DNA from: Salinisphaera sp052044135
Lineage (GTDB): Bacteria; Pseudomonadota; Gammaproteobacteria; Nevskiales; Salinisphaeraceae
Direction: 5' to 3'
Length of the DNA: 64,000 bases
Assembly: GCF_052044135.1 (NCBI RefSeq)
Contig: NZ_JBQDYF010000014.1
Coordinates: 1 to 64,000 of the forward strand
Part shown: in pieces, positions 63,606 through 64,000 of the stretch
Numbering within the stretch: the first letter of the stretch is position 1
How the letters are laid out: every line of letters begins with the position of its first letter
Translations under genes and position numbers: made by a program
Notes under the pieces: model-generated
What the model saw: only the letters and a program-made list of their open reading frames with translations
Told to the model about the DNA's origin: nothing
The model's database searches: none

Positions 63606-64000
63606 TCATTTGAAAGCCTGCAACCCGGTCTGGGCCTTGCCCAGAATCAAGGCATGAATATCGTGGGTGCCTTCGTAGGTGTTGACCGCTTCGAGATTCA
63701 TGACATGCCGGATGACGTGGTATTCATCGGCAATCCCGTTGCCACCGTGCATGTCGCGGGCCTGGCGGGCGATCTCGAGTGCCTTGCCGCAGTTGTTGCG
63801 TTTGAGCATGGAGACCATTTCCGGCGCCCATTGGCCCGCATCCATCAATCGACCGAGCCGCAGTACAGCATGCAGACCGAGGGTGATCTCGGTGCTCATG
63901 TCCGCCAGTTTTTTCTGGATCAGTTGTGTGGCCGCCAACGGCCGGCCGAACTGCCGGCGTTCGAGCGTGTAACCGCGGGCCGCGTGCCAGCAGAATTCGG
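63606..64000 (-). CDS. Glutaryl-CoA dehydrogenase-like acyl-CoA dehydrogenase (3' part)
   Basis: The last ~130 residues of an FAD-dependent acyl-CoA dehydrogenase; the gene runs off the right edge. The segments ERRQFGRPLAATQLIQKKLA, ARDMHGGNGIADEYHVIRH and NTYEGTHDIHALILGKAQTG are typical of the glutaryl-CoA dehydrogenase branch. EGTHDIHALILG in particular is the region with the conserved Glu/Thr near the flavin. Assignment to glutaryl-CoA rather than another acyl-CoA is probable but based on the C-terminus only. Confidence 0.88.
   Translation of the reverse strand, partial: EFCWHAARGYTLERRQFGRPLAATQLIQKKLADMSTEITLGLHAVLRLGRLMDAGQWAPEMVSMLKRNNCGKALEIARQARDMHGGNGIADEYHVIRHVMNLEAVNTYEGTHDIHALILGKAQTGLQAFK

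Overview
The window looks like ordinary, densely coded chromosome of a high-GC gammaproteobacterium outside the Enterobacterales. Evidence: the gene order nnrDE-tsaE-amiB-...-mutL-miaA-hfq-hflX-hflK-hflC-yjeT-hisZ-purA, the pairs lysS-prfB and folK-pcnB, the lptGF//pepA-holC-valS arrangement, a prfB gene with the classical programmed frameshift, and hisZ (absent from enteric bacteria, which use long HisG). A halophilic or marine lineage such as Salinisphaera is a guess only. I see no prophage, insertion sequence, CRISPR array, rRNA or plasmid-type gene. The first 81 bases hold nothing I can identify, and the last 395 bases are the 3' part of an acyl-CoA dehydrogenase gene.

Layout. 0.1-4.1 kb (minus): sdhC-sdhD-sdhA-sdhB with a DUF1674/SdhAF4-like gene upstream and sdhE downstream; ygfZ diverges from it. 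5.1-7.75 kb (minus): prfB-lysS. 7.95-9.8 kb (plus): an OmpA-family porin and an unidentified conserved protein. 9.9-21 kb (mostly minus): a translation block running uvrB, tRNA-Val, thrS-infC-rpmI-rplT-pheS-pheT-ihfA-merR, tRNA-Pro, gluQRS. 21.2-24.2 kb: tRNA-Asn, a PAS-GAF-GGDEF diguanylate cyclase and a convergent purine permease. 24.4-34.1 kb (minus): mutL-miaA-hfq-hflX-hflK-hflC-yjeT-hisZ-purA. 34.3-38.6 kb: a Fur-family regulator and katG on the plus strand, plus a minus-strand flavin oxidoreductase, all lodged between mutL and amiB. 38.6-48.1 kb (minus): pcnB-folK-dNK-panB-panC, pgi-nnrDE-tsaE, amiB. 48.4-57.9 kb: an amidase, lptF-lptG (minus), pepA-holC-valS-fxsA. 58-64 kb: MoxR ATPase-DUF58-transglutaminase operon, a Nudix hydrolase, a quinone oxidoreductase and a partial glutaryl-CoA dehydrogenase-like gene.

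How it works together. The window is mainly core metabolism and gene expression: respiration and assembly of succinate dehydrogenase; four aminoacyl-tRNA synthetases, a release factor and IF3; RNA metabolism (Hfq, PcnB, MiaA, HflX); envelope biogenesis (LptFG, AmiB, OmpA); and repair (UvrB, MutL).

The most interesting signals are in translation start and recoding. prfB needs a +1 frameshift at a conserved slippery site. infC most probably starts at ATC. pcnB has no ATG, GTG or TTG in the region of its conserved N-terminus and probably starts at ATT. The merR gene behind ihfA also lacks a usable canonical start. The second point of interest is the fur-katG-oxidoreductase segment, which breaks a widely conserved gene cluster and is marked by a perfect 24-bp palindrome. 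I did not find a clearly new multi-gene system.
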